Shown: one piece after another, positions 63,868 through 64,000 of the stretch
How the letters are laid out: every line of letters starts with the position of its first letter
Numbering within the stretch: position 1 is the stretch's first letter
Assembly: GCA_958009055.1 (NCBI GenBank)
Contig: OY253652.1
Location: 434,001-498,000 of the forward strand
Direction of reading: 5' to 3'
DNA: 64,000 bases
Source: Choricystis sp. odSpoLacu1
Taxonomy: Eukaryota; Chlorophyta; Trebouxiophyceae
The notes under the pieces: generated by a model
The model's input: the letters and a program-made list of their open reading frames with translations, nothing else
The model's database searches: none
Told to the model about the DNA's origin: nothing
Position numbers and translations under genes: made by a program

Positions 63868-64000
63868 TCACGCCACCAGCTGAACCGCCCCCCCCACCGC
63901 CTTGATCTTGGCCTCCGCCGTCTTGCTCACAAACTTGGCCTTGACGATGACGGGGATGGACGGCAGCTGCCCCTTGCCCAGAACCTTGAAGATGCCGTGC
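63868..64000 (-). CDS. RPL27A: Ribosomal protein uL15 (RPL27A), C-terminal end (partial)
   Basis: The last 43 codons lie inside the window and the rest is beyond 64000. The reading [43 protein letters not shown]-stop matches the C-terminus of eukaryotic uL15/RPL27A, where the human protein has [20 protein letters not shown] and ends KSVGGACVLVA. uL15 is a core protein of the large cytosolic ribosomal subunit. The stop is at 63868-63870. No intron is seen in this part. Confidence 0.93.
   Translation of the reverse strand, partial: HGIFKVLGKGQLPSIPVIVKAKFVSKTAEAKIKAVGGAVQLVA

Noticed and set aside
1..64000. CRISPR arrays, bacterial operons, phage or insertion-sequence elements
   Set aside because: No regularly spaced repeats, transposase or terminal inverted repeats were seen; genes have spliceosomal introns.

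Overview
This window looks like nuclear DNA from a compact, very GC-rich photosynthetic eukaryote, most likely a small green alga of prasinophyte or early chlorophyte grade. The evidence is a set of genes of green-lineage type: plastid pyruvate kinase alpha, a Ca2+-regulated RelA/SpoT homologue (CRSH), a PLATZ factor, ARID-ELM2-SANT, plant-type TMEM120 and NEMP/PNET2, and a plastid-type GNAT. Introns are short (about 90-300 nt, mostly GTGAG...CAG), and there are about 32 genes in 64 kb (about 2 kb per gene). The species cannot be fixed from sequence alone. All exon models here were built by hand from reading frame, splice signals and remembered family motifs.

Layout. 1-9.6 kb: start of exportin-7 (-), plastid pyruvate kinase (+), a fused methionine-salvage enzyme MtnA-MtnK (-), a plastid Rossmann protein (+), and USP39/Sad1 with an added SAP domain (-). 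9.7-17.4 kb: a PhyH dioxygenase (+), an unknown membrane protein (+), a 1.7 kb gene-free tract, ARID-ELM2-SANT (-) and AAGAB/p34 (+). 17.5-29.2 kb: RRP12 (+), an aldo/keto reductase (+), a bacterial-type NAD-dependent DNA ligase (-), a secreted Cys-rich protein (-) and GOT1 (+). 29.3-41.3 kb: an NSE2-like SUMO ligase (-), a J-domain protein (-), GCN2 kinase (+), a multi-pass RING protein (-) and an apyrase (-). 41.6-49.7 kb: GNAT (-), bifunctional nuclease (-), NEMP (+), a tandem-S1 RNA-binding protein (-) and CRSH (+). 49.9-64 kb: a UGT glycosyltransferase (-), zuotin/ZRF (+), a PDH E2-like protein lacking its catalytic motif (+), TMEM120 (-), a divergent ubiquitin fused to eS31 (+), an RluA pseudouridine synthase (+), a second gene-free tract, PLATZ (-) and the end of ribosomal protein uL15 (-).

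The genes do not form an operon or one pathway. Many are divergent pairs sharing 80-400 bp, so bidirectional promoters are probably common. Several encode housekeeping RNA, ribosome and translation functions (RRP12, eS31, uL15, zuotin, RluA, USP39) or nutrient-stress signalling (GCN2, CRSH).

Two things stand out. (1) Several proteins have unusual architecture: the MtnA-MtnK fusion, the SAP-USP39 fusion, a nuclear LigA, a ubiquitin-like-eS31 fusion that has lost most ubiquitin lysines, an E2/E3BP-like protein without the HxxxDG motif, and an SP-RING lacking two zinc ligands. (2) Five conserved genes are each broken at a C/G homopolymer by exactly one extra base, which points to systematic sequence error rather than gene decay and must be allowed for in any automatic annotation.
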